From contig NW_026944385.1 in the NCBI RefSeq assembly GCF_033439725.1, positions 3,567,001 to 3,631,000 on the forward strand: a DNA stretch of 64,000 nt, written 5' to 3'. The translations under genes were made by a program, and so were the position numbers. Below, one piece after another: positions 44,280-58,900 of the stretch (position 1 is the first letter of the stretch; every line of letters starts with the position of its first letter). This DNA comes from Neurospora tetraspora (lineage: Eukaryota > Ascomycota > Sordariomycetes > Sordariales > Sordariaceae). The notes under the pieces are model-generated. The model made no database searches. It was not told the origin of the DNA and saw nothing but the letters and a program-made list of their open reading frames with translations.

Positions 44280-47200
44280 CCCTTAATATTTTCTTTCCCC
44301 ATAGAGAAATAATTAATCGCTTGCTCGAAGTTTCTTATTGAGAAACAATATTATTCGCGTTTTAAATACGCTTCTTAAATATTAATAATCGTATATCTAA
44401 CTACGACTATAAACCGACCGCGGCCGACATTTCCTCGTTGCATACGAATAGCCCGTAAATTATCTTTAATATATCCATGAATTATTTTTGCAAAATAGTT
44501 AATAATAATATTCCTAACGCTAATATTTTAGCTATTATTATTAAGCTCGGCTTAATTAAGTAGAATAATATAATTTTTATTGAATTATTAACGATATTTG
44601 ATTTGGAATAAATAGATAGTGTAGCGGCCGAATTCGATAAATTGGAGGAGTTGAAGAATATAACCCCTTCTAATATATCGATATTAACCGACCTCTTAAT
44701 AAATATAGTTAATATATTCTTAACATATTTTAAATATATTTTTTATTAATTAATAATATAATAATATTAATTATATAAAGGTTGAAATTATAGGTTTAAT
44801 ATTTATTTTATCCGATAGTATTACTTAATACTCTAATTTTATTTAAATAATATACTATATTATAATTATTTTAGAATACTTTAAGTCTTCTATTCTTAGC
44901 GTAGCCTACGTTATAAATATTAAAGGTTTAACCGAAGTTTAAATTAAGGCACCGTAGGACGAAGTATATAAAGTAGAATAATTCGAGATAAATTAATAAT
45001 ATATATAGGCTTAATCCCTAATTAATTTATAATATCATAAATTTAATATTATATAAAGAGAAAAATACTTGCTAAGGATACTTCGTTTAGTTGCCTAAAT
45101 AATGCTATATACCGTTGTACTATTTATAAATACTCTAGTATTAAATACTATAAATATTTAAACCCGCGAATTTAGTAAGCGTATTAATAAGGGTTTACCG
45201 CTATAATTAATAAAGAGGTTATAAACCTTTTATTTTAAATCCGCTTCCGATAAAATAAGGTCCCTTTAATTAAGCGAGTTATTAAGTACAGATTTACCCT
45301 TAATTTATCGCTAAATAATTTTTTATATTATTTTAATTTAATCGAAAATAATTATTTTCTATTAATACTATGTTAATAATTAATTGGGTATAGGCGATTA
45401 GGACGTATTAGGAAATATAGGGTTATAAAGAATTGAGGTCGTTATATAAGTTCGTTTGGTGTATAAGTAAAGGAAGTTTTTATTTAAAATATATTCCTAA
45501 TAACTAGTATTACATTTAAAATTTATTTCAATTTAAATAATTACCGGCTATGATTACTATTAACTAAAGTATTAGAATTCGAAGCCGGGAGAGAGAATAT
45601 AATTTTTTATTAACTTCCTTAATAATTTTAATTAATATTAGTTATACGTTAAATTAATTATTAAAGGGTATTTAAAGAATTCTATACCCGATTTATTATA
45701 TATTAAAACGTATATTAAAATGAGTACTATATTAATAAGAAGGACGCACTATAATAAATAGATCTTTCTTTAATATATTTATAATGTATTAAAAATTTAT
45801 TATCAATAAATTAGAGACCAATTACACTTAAAGTTATAATACTATTAAAATTCGAAATTATAATATCATTATCAAATTTTATATTCTAATTAATGCTAAA
45901 ACTATCTTATATATTATTATAATTTCCTATAGTCAATATACCTACCTACCCCCCACTCCCAATAAAGCCCCTAAATAGATTATCGATAATTTAATACGGG
46001 TATTGGAGAGGGTAGGAAATTTTAATATAATATAGAGTAAGTAAATTTGGAGTATATCGTCGATAGATTAAGGATAAATTAAAAATTAATCTACAATTTA
46101 ATAATTTTAACGTATAATTCCTATTTTATTCAATTCCTTAACGAATATAGTACTAATACTATTAACCAAATCTATACGAATCTTAATAATGTTAATAAGG
46201 TTCGATTAGTAATTAAAAAGTATCGCGCTCTTATTTAGCCTTTAGGAGTTTCGAACCTTAAAGTAATAATATAAGAATATTAATTAAAATACTAACATTT
46301 AAATACTCGTATAAATTCATATATCCGGGATTTATGAGGGATGAATTATTAATTTCTTTTTTAATAGTATATTTAAAAAGTGCTTAACGATAAGATTAAT
46401 TTTATAATTATTTATTTTTTTAAAGAATAGGTAGAATTCTTCCGTAAAGGCTTTATTAAATCCTTCGAATTAAATATAAATTATAAATATTTTTTAATAT
46501 AGAAAATAAGGAGGTTATTCAGGGTTTTTATATAGGATAATTAAAACGATATAAATTATTAAATTATTTCGAATTTATTTCTAATAAATTTCTAATTCCG
46601 ATAATTATCCCTCTTGTCCGGATTCTTATTAATACCGATTCGCCGAAAATATACGCCCTTACTTTCAAAACGGTATTTAAAATCTTTAAAATCGATTATA
46701 AATATACAATTAAATAGCGGGAATTATTTAAAGAAGGTCTTTATAGTATTATTATAAATTAAAACCTTAAAATAATTATAAGTATATTATTTTGTTTTAT
46801 AATGCTTCTATAATATATCTTTATTAATTCCCTAATTAATTAATATTAAATTTTTAGTGTATATTTTAAAAATAGATCCCTACTCTTATAAAGCTATATA
46901 TTTTGTTTGCTATATAATACAATTTTATTATATTTACTTTAAATATAGTATTGAAAAGTATATAAAAATAATTTTTACCTTTGCTAATAAATAGAAAGGT
47001 TATTTATATATTTAACCCTCAATAAATATACGTGATTTTATTACTATTTAAAGCGTAAATTAAAAATTATCTATAATTATTTTTGGATCTATTTAAGATA
47101 GATTTTAGATAGAGCCCTAATTAATTATGCTATAAGTAATTCGTAGGAAGAAATTCGGAATTAAGTTTAAAATAAAAGTATTTTAACTATTCGCGTTAAG

Positions 47201-48900
47201 TATAACCGTACTTACTTTAATATGAATTAAGAAATATAGGATATACTTCAATTAAATACTAATATAATCGAAATATTATATTGATAATCCTACTATTAGA
47301 ACGATTAGTTTATATCGTTATGTCCTTATATTTATACGTAAATTATTAATAAAAATTTATTACTAATATATCTAAAGTTTATTATTAATATATTAATAAT
47401 CAATTTAATATAAGTAAATAGAAGAATGATAATATACTTATAATAGAAAAAGTAATCAAAAAAGTACTAATTTTCTTTAATTTATTAACCCCTCTTCATC
47501 TTTTAACTCCTCTTTCTATTTCTACTCGATAAAATAAAATAGGATTAATATTTAATAATTCTCCGATTATATTATTATTCTAAACTCTTAGCAACTATTA
47601 ACCTTTCGAAGAGGTTATATTTTCTAGTATTACTACTTTCAAATTAATTTTAAATATATCCTAAATAAATTAATACAACGTCTTTAGAAATTTAACGTAT
47701 ATACTAGACGTCGATTACTTTAAACGCCTACCCCGCGGCTATAAATATCAGCCTAAAGGGTAAGAAAAGTATAAACCGAAGAAAGAAATAGAGAATTACT
47801 ACGCGCTATCGAATTTAAAAATACATTTATAAAGCAAATAAAAACGGAAATTACAAATATTAAAGTATAAAAAGAAAATACCGAAACGTAAATAAAATTA
47901 TTTTAATTAATGAAGGAAAGTAAATTTTAAAAGCAGGAAATACTTATCCTAATTATTAACGCAATTTATATACTCCCTATAAATAATTTACTTTTACTAA
48001 GTAATATACTATATATAAGTACGGGTTTACGTAGGAATTTAAAGTAAATAATAGCGTTTATACGTTTATAAGACTACCTTTATAGAATCCTCCCTATATA
48101 TAATTAATCGCGTCTTTATATAACCGGAGATATTATAATAATTATAATTATTAAATATTTATTATACTACTATAATTAATAAATATAAAAAATAAATAGT
48201 TATAAAGAGAATCAGGATATTTTTATTAAATATTTAGAATACCCTATATGAACTTTTAATTAAATATATTATTTCTCTATAGGGAAGGTCTAACCTAATT
48301 AATATTTTATAGTATCTATTCTCTTCAAAATAGACCTATATACGTAGGGTATAAAAACCCCCCCGGGTCGTCCCTTCCCATCCTTCTTCTTCCTCCTTCT
48401 TATAATTCGTACCTTCTTTTTCGTTTCTCCATAAAGAAATAATTTACTAGAAACCCTTAATCGATATTTTATTACCTTATATAAGTAAATTTATAATTAT
48501 AATTAAACGATAAAATTTTTGTACGGAGAAATAACGTCCGAATAAATTAATATTTATAATTAAATAATAAAGTTTCTACGCAGAGAAATAATATATCATA
48601 AATAATTTTAATACGGATAGTAATTATAATATTATCTAGTCCGGGTGAATTAATATAATAAAGAATTTTAATCCGAACCCCCTTCAACTTTCTTAAATAA
48701 TACTGACCTTGCAATATTATTTTACTTTTATTACCCACCCTTTTCTTAATATTGTTTAAGTAATAATAAGTAGGCTGAAAAATATAAGAGAGATTATTGC
48801 GAAAATATATTAATCGATAAATGATATTTATTCTATATTAGTTATTACAATGTAAGGATAATTGTATTATAATTTAATTTTAATAATAATATTAAAATTC
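44280..48900. other. RIP-mutated repeats, family not resolved
   Basis: About 4.6 kb of heavily mutated sequence. Coding-like runs appear on the plus strand, for example near 46.6 and 47.7 kb, but I could not tie them to a family. Several short hairpins of the form TTTCT..AGAAATAAT recur here. Probably transposon remains. Confidence 0.45.
48350..48430 (+). promoter_or_regulatory. TATA-like box with pyrimidine-rich start region
   Basis: TATAAAAA (48350-48357) is followed by CCCCCCGGG and a long CT-rich run, the layout of fungal and LTR promoters. It stands out against the RIP background. It may be the promoter of a decayed LTR; no bounded repeat was found. Confidence 0.35.
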
Positions 48901-48906
48901 CTAATT

Positions 48907-49035
48907 TGTCACAGGATTCTGTGATGTCCTATATAGTATGCACTTCGATGTTCGTTGGCAAGCGAACATCGTCCTATCTTTTACTCGTATTGGATAGGTT
49001 TGGCTGTCTGGGCATGTGCATTCCACCCTGTTATA
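48907..49035. mobile_element. Short solo LTR, 129 bp, spared by RIP
   Basis: The segment starts TGTCACAG and ends CTGTTATA, and is flanked by the perfect 5-bp duplication TAATT (48902-48906 and 49036-49040). It keeps normal CpA and TpG although all around is RIP-mutated. A 9-bp hairpin (CGATGTTCG / CGAACATCG, 8-nt loop) lies at its centre. The size fits LTRs of tiny TRIM/SMART-type elements; no internal region is left. RIP needs duplications of some hundreds of bases, so its shortness may explain its survival. Confidence 0.75.
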
Positions 49036-49040
49036 TAATT

Positions 49041-50900
49041 ATTATAAGGGAAATAATATATAACCGGTCGTCTGTATTACCCCCAAGCCTATTAATAATA
49101 AATACTAACGAAAGGAATTATTATCACTCTTTAAAATTTTATTATTTAAATAGACTATTATATTTAAGTTAAAAAATAAAAGTCCCTTATAAGATTGAAA
49201 TTATTGTTAATATACTAGAGAATATTAATACGCTTACTTTAATATAATATACCGAATACAAATATATATACCTTTTATATTAAAATTTTATTTACTTTTT
49301 CTCTATAGAAAAATAATATTTTCCTTCTTATATTAATTCGTTACTTTGTATGTATTAGCGAATACTTTTAATCCTTTTATTTATTTAAAAACCTCCTACG
49401 AGTTCGGTAATAAATTTTAAACTAGCGCAACCTTTAATAATTAAATTATCATATTAAAAGGTTTTCTCGGATACTTCTATAATAAATAATATAGGTATAT
49501 TTCAATAGCTATAGTGTAATAGGACGAATTAACCTATATCCTATATATAATTCGGATTGGGGGTTTAAAAAACCCTACCGTATAATAGTAATCGTTAGTA
49601 TACTAATAGGAAATTTATGTAATAACGACGTTTTATGCTATATATTTAATATATTTTAAAACGTTTCGTACCGCAATTAATTAATTTAGGGAATTCTAAT
49701 ATATTTAAGACCCCTATAATAAATAGAATAAGAAAGGTTACTAAAGAGGCTTTTTTTATTAATGATTAAGTATGTACTATAATATATTATATTTATATTA
49801 TCAGTCGTTATACTACGAAGAATTACTATTTAACCGGTTATAATAGTATATAATTTAGAAAAATTATATTTTATGAGGTTATTTCTTTAAACGACTGGCT
49901 AGGGATCCTAAACTGTGAGGGGTAGAAAAAATAAATAAATAACTTCGCTTAAATTACTATTAATTAATTATACTTAATAGCGTAGAATAGCTTCAAAGCT
50001 GTTGATAACTTTTCGGACTTTAATAAATTTCGGATATTAATTTCAAATTACAACCGCTTAGAAAAATTGATATACAATTTAGTTATTTTTTAATAATTAG
50101 GCCGGACTTTTCTAGAGTTATCAAGGCGGAAGAAGTTTATTAGGAGCTAGAAGGATTAGTTAATTCGCTAAGGCGTATAATAGTTTTCCGACCTATATTT
50201 CAAAATATTAATTCTAATTTTAGAATTAATATTTAAAATTTTTTTCGTATAACTTATAATGTTTATTCGAAACCGCTCCGGCTATATTTACCAGTTTATT
50301 ATACTAATAAAAAATAATATATTACCTAATATAAATTAAATATATATTTTTTTTTTTTAATAAGGGAGATTTAGAGTATTAAATATAGCGCGACGAAAAT
50401 AACGAAATTTACAAAAAATTTATATAGCGGCTAAAAGAAAGTATGATTATTTATTAAGACAAGTTAAAATACGAAATCGAAATTTGTAATAAAAATATAG
50501 ACGGGTAGAATTAATACGCTGAAGAATAATAAAAGTATAATTTTATTGTAACCTAATTATAATAATGTAATTACTTATTCGAAAAGTAGTACTACAATCG
50601 AATTACCAACCTAATATATAATACGATAATTAATTAGGGTTGCCTCATTGATAAGAATTAAATATACCCGCCCGAAACGGGTAGATTTATAAATTTCGTT
50701 GCCTTAAAGGGCTAATATAATTAGGCAAATTAGGATTTAGGTGGTAAAAACCAATCCTTACTACTGTATTAACTTATTAATAAATTTGTTCAGTATTTAT
50801 TCCTATTCGAGCCTCCTAATACTTTTTCGACAAAAAAACTACTCAAAGCTGTTGTATACTATTTACTGCTATTCCTACTTCTTTAAACTTTCTTTAAAAA
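49041..50900. other. RIP-mutated sequence, not resolved
   Basis: No domain or bounded repeat was recognised. Its position directly before the copia-like coding fossil suggests that it includes that element's 5' end, but I found no LTR pair. Confidence 0.35.
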
Positions 50901-52700
50901 CTTCTTTCTTAAAAGTATTATATATTAACCTCGCAATTTAACTATATATATCATTCGCTAATTTAAATAGAACCCTTTAATAACCGCTATATTAGTTAAT
51001 AATATTAGTATTAGAAAAGCCATTACATATATAACGGCAATCCGTATATATACGGATAAAGTCCAAAATAACTATAATAAAAGGATTCCTACTCTAATAC
51101 ATTCGTTACTAATTCTAATACCAACTTTATTTATTATACAAACCTTTTATAAATATATTATAATATTCGGCAATATATTAACCTTTAAATACTTTTATAA
51201 TTATAAGGTAACTATAAGCGTAAAAGACCCGTAGGTATAGGCAATACTTATTTAAATAAAATTCGACGAACTTATATAAAACATAATTATTAACCAAAAC
51301 GATGCTAAAACAGCGCGTATTATTATTTTAGCAGCCGTCCCAACGTACTACCACCGTTAGGTAAATAAATATATATAGAAAAATAATAGAAAATTAGAGA
51401 ATTTATATAAATTATATAATGTAATTCCCGCTAATACTCCTATCTAATCTAGTAAACTTACTAAAAAGGCTACGACCAAAAAAGCCCGTATAGGGAAAGG
51501 TATTATTAAGAAAGGTTCTAAAAGAATTGCTATAAAAAAGATATTTTTAAAACCGCTATTTAATTTAACTTCGAGGAAAATAAAGATATCGATAACAATT
51601 TACTAAAAGCGTATTTGGCCGAAAAGGAAATTAATAAAATAGGGGATATAGACGAATAAATTTCCTTATGAAAAATAACATACCGTATCGAAATTATTTT
51701 AAACTAACGTAAGTAAAAGCCCTACTTCGGACAACGGGACTAGAAAATAGGTCTAATTCTACTACAAATTATAAATAACTAAAGTAAAAAGTACTAAATT
51801 CTATTAAATTATTTGCAACGAAATATAATTCTTACGAAACCGAAATTCCATAATACAGTAGTAAATTAAACTTATACTTAAATATATTATTATTTTCGTA
51901 TTAGTAACGCTTCTGCTAAACTATACTACTAATTTAAATACCTTCGTTGAAATAATTGAAGATAACGCCGGCATCCCTATTATAATCTCCAATATTATAA
52001 AAAGATAAATTCCAATATAATTAGAGAGTTTTAATTATTCCCTTAGGACGTCTAACTATTAGTTCTACGATAATATTCTATATTATATATTTATATTTGT
52101 ACGAGAAATTAAATAAAAATAGGGTTTTAAATAGTAGGCCCTCTTAAACCGTACCCAAACTCTTATTACAGATACCGGCGTAGTAATATCAGCGGATACC
52201 ACTAATATTATTTCCGGTTATAACCATATTTAATTATTCTATAGAATAACCGCTATAATTATATTACCAAACGGCCTTATAATTTACCTTTCGGCGCCTA
52301 TCCTACTAATAATAATTAAATATATAGGATTTAGAAAAAGTAGGCCTAAAAGAACTAAAGATAGTATATATTCGCGCTATATAGTACCTCGCCTAGGATT
52401 ACTATATTTAGGAGTTTTTCGGCATCTATAATAAAATTATAAATACTCCGGCAATATAAATACAAAATTTCCTAAATTATAACCTAGGGTTCCCTACTAA
52501 TAGTAATACTATTAATGACGATAATAACGAAATTATTGCAAAGTTTGGTATAAAAACCGTTGAAACGCTAATTAAATAAAATTTCAATAGGGGTTTAATA
52601 TATATTTTCGCTTAAATTAATTAAGACCCTAATAATTAACCCCCTATTAAACCGGGACGAATAGTAGGGTTTAATTATTTAAAATTGCCCCTTTAGGCTT
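50900..52700 (+). mobile_element. Copia-like retrotransposon fossil (gag/protease part)
   Basis: Plus-strand translation near 51.2-51.5 kb has a gag-like pattern, and near 52.15-52.45 kb an aspartic-protease-like DTG followed by a pattern resembling the copia gag-pre-integrase region. It stops at the AGATT duplication of the chromovirus, which evidently inserted into it; I could not recognise its continuation beyond 61020. Broken by many RIP-type changes. Confidence 0.45.
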
Positions 52701-52705
52701 AGATT

Positions 52706-52970
52706 TATCACAGGCATTACTGCCTTGTTCCTATATATAGGTGCACATGCACATATACTATATTAGTACAGGTAACCGAGTGTAGCTATTTAATTATAGT
52801 ATATTCAGCCTTCTAGCTATTATATAACGGCATGGCTATTCTGGGTAGGTCTATATCTATAGACCCACACCCTATACCCTATATAGTTCTCGTACGTGCA
52901 TAGGATTCTCTTCTTATTCTTCGTATAATAATTAAAGTCTTACCTTAGTACTTATTTGTGCCCTGTAATA
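52706..52970 (+). repeat. 5' LTR of the chromovirus
   Basis: 265 bp, the same length as the 3' copy. Differences between the copies are mainly C/T and G/A transitions, as RIP predicts. Confidence 0.9.
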
Positions 52971-55900
52971 CTTTATTATACTTAACCTTCGTGTTAAAGC
53001 GTAACGAATAATTTCGGATTGACTAAATTTAATAGGAATTATCGTAATAATTTAGTCTTTGCGATATTACTTTTCGGCGAATTGTATAATCGCCCGTTTC
53101 GAATTAAGGATTTATTACGATAATAATCGATATTAAGTAAATACTTAGAAATATTGTAAGTGCGAACGTTATAGAAGAACAATACGGTAAATATTTCTTT
53201 TTTAATTATTTTAATTATTTAAATAAAATATGTAGTACTTAAACCTTTAGCGATAGTTAAATCGACTTCGTTATAATCTTTCTATTATTATTAAATAGTT
53301 TTAACGCTTTATTAGCTATTTATAGTAATAACCATAATTTAGGCCTAAAGATCTTACCCGACTTTGTAATATAAGTATGTAATTACGAGGAAATTATGAA
53401 ATTGCTTTATTACTTTAATAAGAAGATTAACGAATTAGATAAAGAGGTTACAATTTAATAAAACCGGGCGTTCTAATTCGACTAGGAAGTTAAAGTTTAT
53501 ATCGAAAAAGTTGAAGTCGATGCTAGTAAGGCGATTAAGCGTATTAATACTTTCGAAGTTATAAAAAAATAATTCGTCGAATAATTAAATACTTTATAGG
53601 TTTAGTATAACCTAATTATTAATGATAATACTTTATTATAATTTAAAGTAGTTATTTTTGAATAAAATAAGATTTAATTCCATTATAACTTAGCGATTAT
53701 AATTAGTAAAAAGGAGGACGATTATTAAAACCTCTTAAATTTATTAAAAATACTTAATATAAATGCAAAGGACAATTATACTTAATTAATTAAAGTATTA
53801 ATTAAAGTAATATTTATTAAAATTGTAATAAAGATTTTCGGTGAAGAATTTATTAAAGTTTAAGAGTAAATTAAAGAATTTTAGATTAACTTTCATTTTA
53901 TTAAGGAAGATAAAGTTATTGCTAAGGGTAAGGCCTAAATTGATACCGATGCGGCTAAATTTAAGGTTTTAGTCAAGGATAAGGGTATAGATGAAATTTT
54001 TAGAAGAGTGAATTAGGTTTATAATATTAGCGCTTAGGACGGTAATAGCGGCCCTAGAGAATTGGGTATGGGTAGTTTCGGCAATATAGGCGGCGGTCCT
54101 AGCGATAATTACTTTGGAAGATCCGGTCCGGGTTTCGGTATAGGCGGCGGTCTTAATAGCGGAAGATTCGGTTTCGGTTATTTTAAAGATCCTAGTAGTT
54201 AGAAGTCCCGGTGGTAATAGAAGCGGCGGTTTCCCGGGTAATAGAGGCGGCAGTTTCCTAAGTAGTAGAGGCGGCAGTTTCCTATTTATCCCCCCTCTCC
54301 TTCCCCCTCCTCCTTCCTAACTTTAGGCCTTTCCCCTCTAATTTTAGGGTAGTGGCGGTTATTGTCGTAATTTTTATAAAAACCCTAAATATTTTATAGG
54401 TAAGGAGATTAATACTTTTAAGCATTATAATTCATTCGTAGCTTAGTATGTTAGTATTCGTATTAAATAAATAATCGATATTTACGCTTTTCCTAGTAAA
54501 AAGATTAAATTATTATATACGATATTTTATTTAGGCGGTGAGGTTAAGATTATTATTGCTAAGCATTTTTAAAGATTTTTGGATAACCCTTACTATTTAA
54601 TTATATAGATTTAATCTACGGGCGAGGAGTTTTTAGTTTACTTTAATTCCTGTTTTAAGTAGGGAAACGTTGTAGTTGTAGCCGAAAGGGTTCTAACCTA
54701 ATTCAAATGGATAAATAAATTTATTAATTATTATAATTTCGAGGCTTAATATATTATATTAGCCGATTATTATAATTATAATATAGCGACGACGGTACGT
54801 ATATTTAAAGTTAAAATTTTGAAAAACTTATATAAAATTATCGTTTATTAGGCTTTACCTCCGGCTTGTAATATTTAGATTAAATAGATTATATTTTATT
54901 GTAATTTAATTAAATTATTAGACGAGGTTATTTTCTATGGTAATAGAAATTAGGGGACTATTAATAATAATAATAGTAATAGTGGTAGTAGTAAGCCGAA
55001 GGACCCTAACGCTATAAAGATCGACTGCGTTAAGCTTAAAGAGATTTATAAAAACGTTTTGCGAGATTATTATAATAAGAATTTATATATAAATTATAAA
55101 TAGAATGACTATATAGTTCGCTAGTATATTAATAATATTTATTTCGGCGGTTGCGGTAAGTAGACTATTAGTAAGCGTAAGAACCTAAGTATTAATATAT
55201 ATAGGAAGGCCCTAATTACTAATTGTACTATAGTAGATACGGTTAACCCAGCCGCGGCTTTAATAGTTCCGGCGGCTCTAACCGCCCCGGTTGCTCCGGC
55301 CGCTCCAGCCTAGTAGGGAAATAGCGAACTCCAAGCCTAAAATGCAATTAAGGGTATTTAATAGGATATAAGAAAAGAAAGGAAGGAGGTTAGTAGTTAA
55401 AAAGATAAGTATTTATTAAACCTTTAATTATTAGGGTAATAAATAATTATTATTAAATAACTTAGAACTTTATAGATAAAATATAATTCTTTTATTTATA
55501 TATTCTTAGTATTTTTAATGTAATAATGAAGTGAAATATATATTATTAGTCGATTTTAATTATTTTAATAAAGTTTTTATGGACCCTTTTTTTGTAGAAA
55601 GAATTTATTTAGAATTTAAATAATTAGATAGAGTAAAGTTATTATATTTAGGAGACGGCGGGTTTAAAGAATAGGTAGAATAGTATCTAGAAATGATAAT
55701 ATATATTAGTAATTATAAAGAAGTTATTAAATTGTTTATAGCTAATTTGGTAGCCGAATACCTAATTATTTTGGGCTAGCCTTGGTTATAATTCTATAAT
55801 TTAAATGTCGATTAGGTAATTAATGAAATTATTTGGAATTTAGCGTACGTAGGTATTTATATAAATTAGCTCCTAGTAGCCGTAATTATAGTAGTTATTC

Positions 55901-58900
55901 TTAAGTTTGTAGCTATATTTAAATTAATTATTAAGATAGAAATAGAAGAATTAGAATTAGATTTAAATATAGATTTAAATTCGGATATAAATACGGAGGT
56001 GGATTCCGACGAAGAATGGGAAGCTAGATGGATACGGAAGGCCTTAAAGAGGTAGTAGATTATTAATAGTAAGAAGATATTAATATAGGTAGTTAATATT
56101 ATAAAAGCGCCTAAGGGAAGCCGAGCTATAATAATAGAGCCCCCTTTTCAATTAGTATTAATAGAGAGTTTCGAAGAATCTTTCGGCCTAACGAAGAAAT
56201 TAGGTCTGGCTAAGACTAAAGCGGAGGTATAAATAATAAGAGGATATAGGGTATAGATTATAATGAGATTAGAACGGCTTAGATATATATATTCCTAACT
56301 ATTTAAATTAATTATTGAAATAAGTCCCCTAGATTTAAAGCATTTTAGGTTCGTTAATACTAATATTTTTATAGTTAATTTAAGGATGAAGGGTATTTGT
56401 ATTAATTTAATTATTTAGGCGGAACTTTAGGAGGTTTAGAAGGATAAACCCTGTATATTAATATTGGCGTTGTCCGAGGACGTTTGGCGGGATATTTCAT
56501 AAGGTTGGGGAGAGCCCTATAAGTAGTATTTCGAGAATGAAGAAATCTATGAATTTATTGACATTTATAAGGCTAAGGTTGCGGTAGAGTAGGTTTCGGC
56601 TACCTTTTTTAGGCTGGGAGAAATTGTTAGGAGATTTATAAACTGAGTTTGTAATTTGGGCGAGGCTTTAGGCGAGGTTAAAGGATTTAAATTAGAAGAA
56701 TGACAGTTAATACTTTTAATGGAGGTCGATAGAATTTACGGTATTATAGAGGAGAATATATAAAAGTTTATGAAAAATCTACCGGACCGAAATATATGTT
56801 TAAGGAGGTTAAAGTTAGGTTCCCGGACGAATATAAGGACCTTTTTAAGGTAGTTAACCCTAAGGATACGGACGTAATACTAGAGTATTGTTTGTACGAT
56901 TATAAGATTGAATTGAAGCTAGGGAATGAGAAGGCGCTATTATATTCGAGGGCGCGCCCAATATCCTCCAAAGAGTTTAAGGTTATTAAGTAATAGTTCG
57001 ACGATAATTTAGCGAAGGGATTTATTCGACCCTCGACGTCCGACGTAACCTCCTTAATATTATTGGTATGTAAGTTAGGCGGCGGCGTGAGAATTTACGT
57101 CGATTATAAAGGTATTAACAATATTTCGTTAAAGAATAAATATCCTTTACCTTTAATTAAAGAAACTTTAGATGCTATTTATAAGGTTAAGTAGTTTACG
57201 AAAGTGGATATTATTGTAGCCTTTAATAGATTTGGTATAGTAGAGGGCTACGAATAGCTAATAGTTTTTATTATGCGGTTTGGCCTATATGAATTATTAG
57301 TATATTCCTTTAGTTTATCCGGAGCGCTAGCCTCGTTCTAGAACTTTATTAACGATATATTATATGATATTTTGGATATGTATATTATAGTATATTTTAA
57401 TAATGTCCTAATCTTTTCGGAAATATATAAAAATTACGTTAAATATGTTAAGGAAGTATTTTAATGCTTTATCGATACGGGCTTGTAGATTGATATTAAT
57501 AAGTATAAGTTCTATATATAGAGCATTAAGTATTTGGGTTTGATTATTATTCTAGGCGGTATTAAAATAGATTTTAAAAAGGTAGAAGCGGTTATTAAGT
57601 GGGAGGTACTAATAAATAGGCGCTAATTGTAACGTTTCCTAGGCTTTACTAACTTCTATAGAAGGTTTATAATAGGGTTCTCAACTATAGGTAAGCTTTT
57701 ATATAAACTAATTAAAAAGATTATTAATTAGTATTAGGATAAGGAATATAATAATACTTTTAAAGTTTTAAAGATAGTATTTATATTAGTATTAGTTTTA
57801 AAAATCTACGATTAGGAAAAGCTTACAATAGTAGAGGTTAATATTTCGGATTAGTTTATAGGCGATACTCTATTATAGATATATAACGGGAAATTATACT
57901 TAATTATTTACTTCTTTATAAAGTATATGGCGGCCGAATATAATTATAATATTTATAATAAGGAATTATTAGTAGTAATTAAATTTTGGAGGAGTGGCGA
58001 CCCGAATTGGAGGGTGCCGCCTAACTTTTCGAAATTATTACGGATTATAAGAATTTGAAGACCTTCAGTACTACGAAAAAATTTACTCCTAAGTATATAA
58101 GATGGTTAAAGTTTTTATTTAAGTTTAATCTTATTATTAAGTATTACTTAAAGTTAATTAACGTTAGATTAAACGCTTTTGAGTAGAAAGTCAGAATATG
58201 TTCTACGGGATATGGAAAATAATAGGTTGAAGGTTAAATAGAAGCTACTTATTGATTTTAATTATTTTAATAAAGATTCTTTTAACGATTTAATAGATAT
58301 AAATGGCGAATTTTTTATTATAAATATAATAAACAATAAGGGCGAACCTTTAGTAATCTATACCCTAGAGGATAGCGTTGGGGAAGATAATAATAAGGGA
58401 TTGGGTATTTATATAAATGATTTAGTAGATTTATTATATATTAACTCTTTTATAATAGTGGATATTAGAGAGGTTATTAAAACGGATACCCGTTAGTTAA
58501 AATATAAAAAATAATAATATAGATTCCGTTCGTTAAATATTATATAGTTAACGATGGGGTAATGTTTAAGGATAAATTAGTAATTCCCTTTAATAATAAA
58601 AAGGTATAATTGGATTTGATTTATTATATTTATTCCTTAGTATAAGGTGGCTATCCGGAGAAGGATAAGATAGTAGCCTTAATATATAAATATTAGTAGC
58701 TAAGTATAGTCGTAGTAGTAAATGCCTATTATAAGGCTATAAAAACTTTGCTAACTAATTTCTTTAAATAATTATTAATTTTTTATACGCTGTAGAGAAA
58801 TATTTTGATAAATTATATAATTCCGTTTCCTAAATCGAAAAGGGCGGGTAAGGGCGTGGAATATTAGTATGTACTAATTATAGTAGACCGTTTGATTAAA

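Noticed and set aside
48906-49172. 88-residue open frame
   Set aside because: It begins inside the 129-bp solo LTR and runs into RIP-mutated DNA.
56796-56993. 65-residue frame as a separate gene
   Set aside because: It is part of the pol region of the chromovirus just before the reverse transcriptase.
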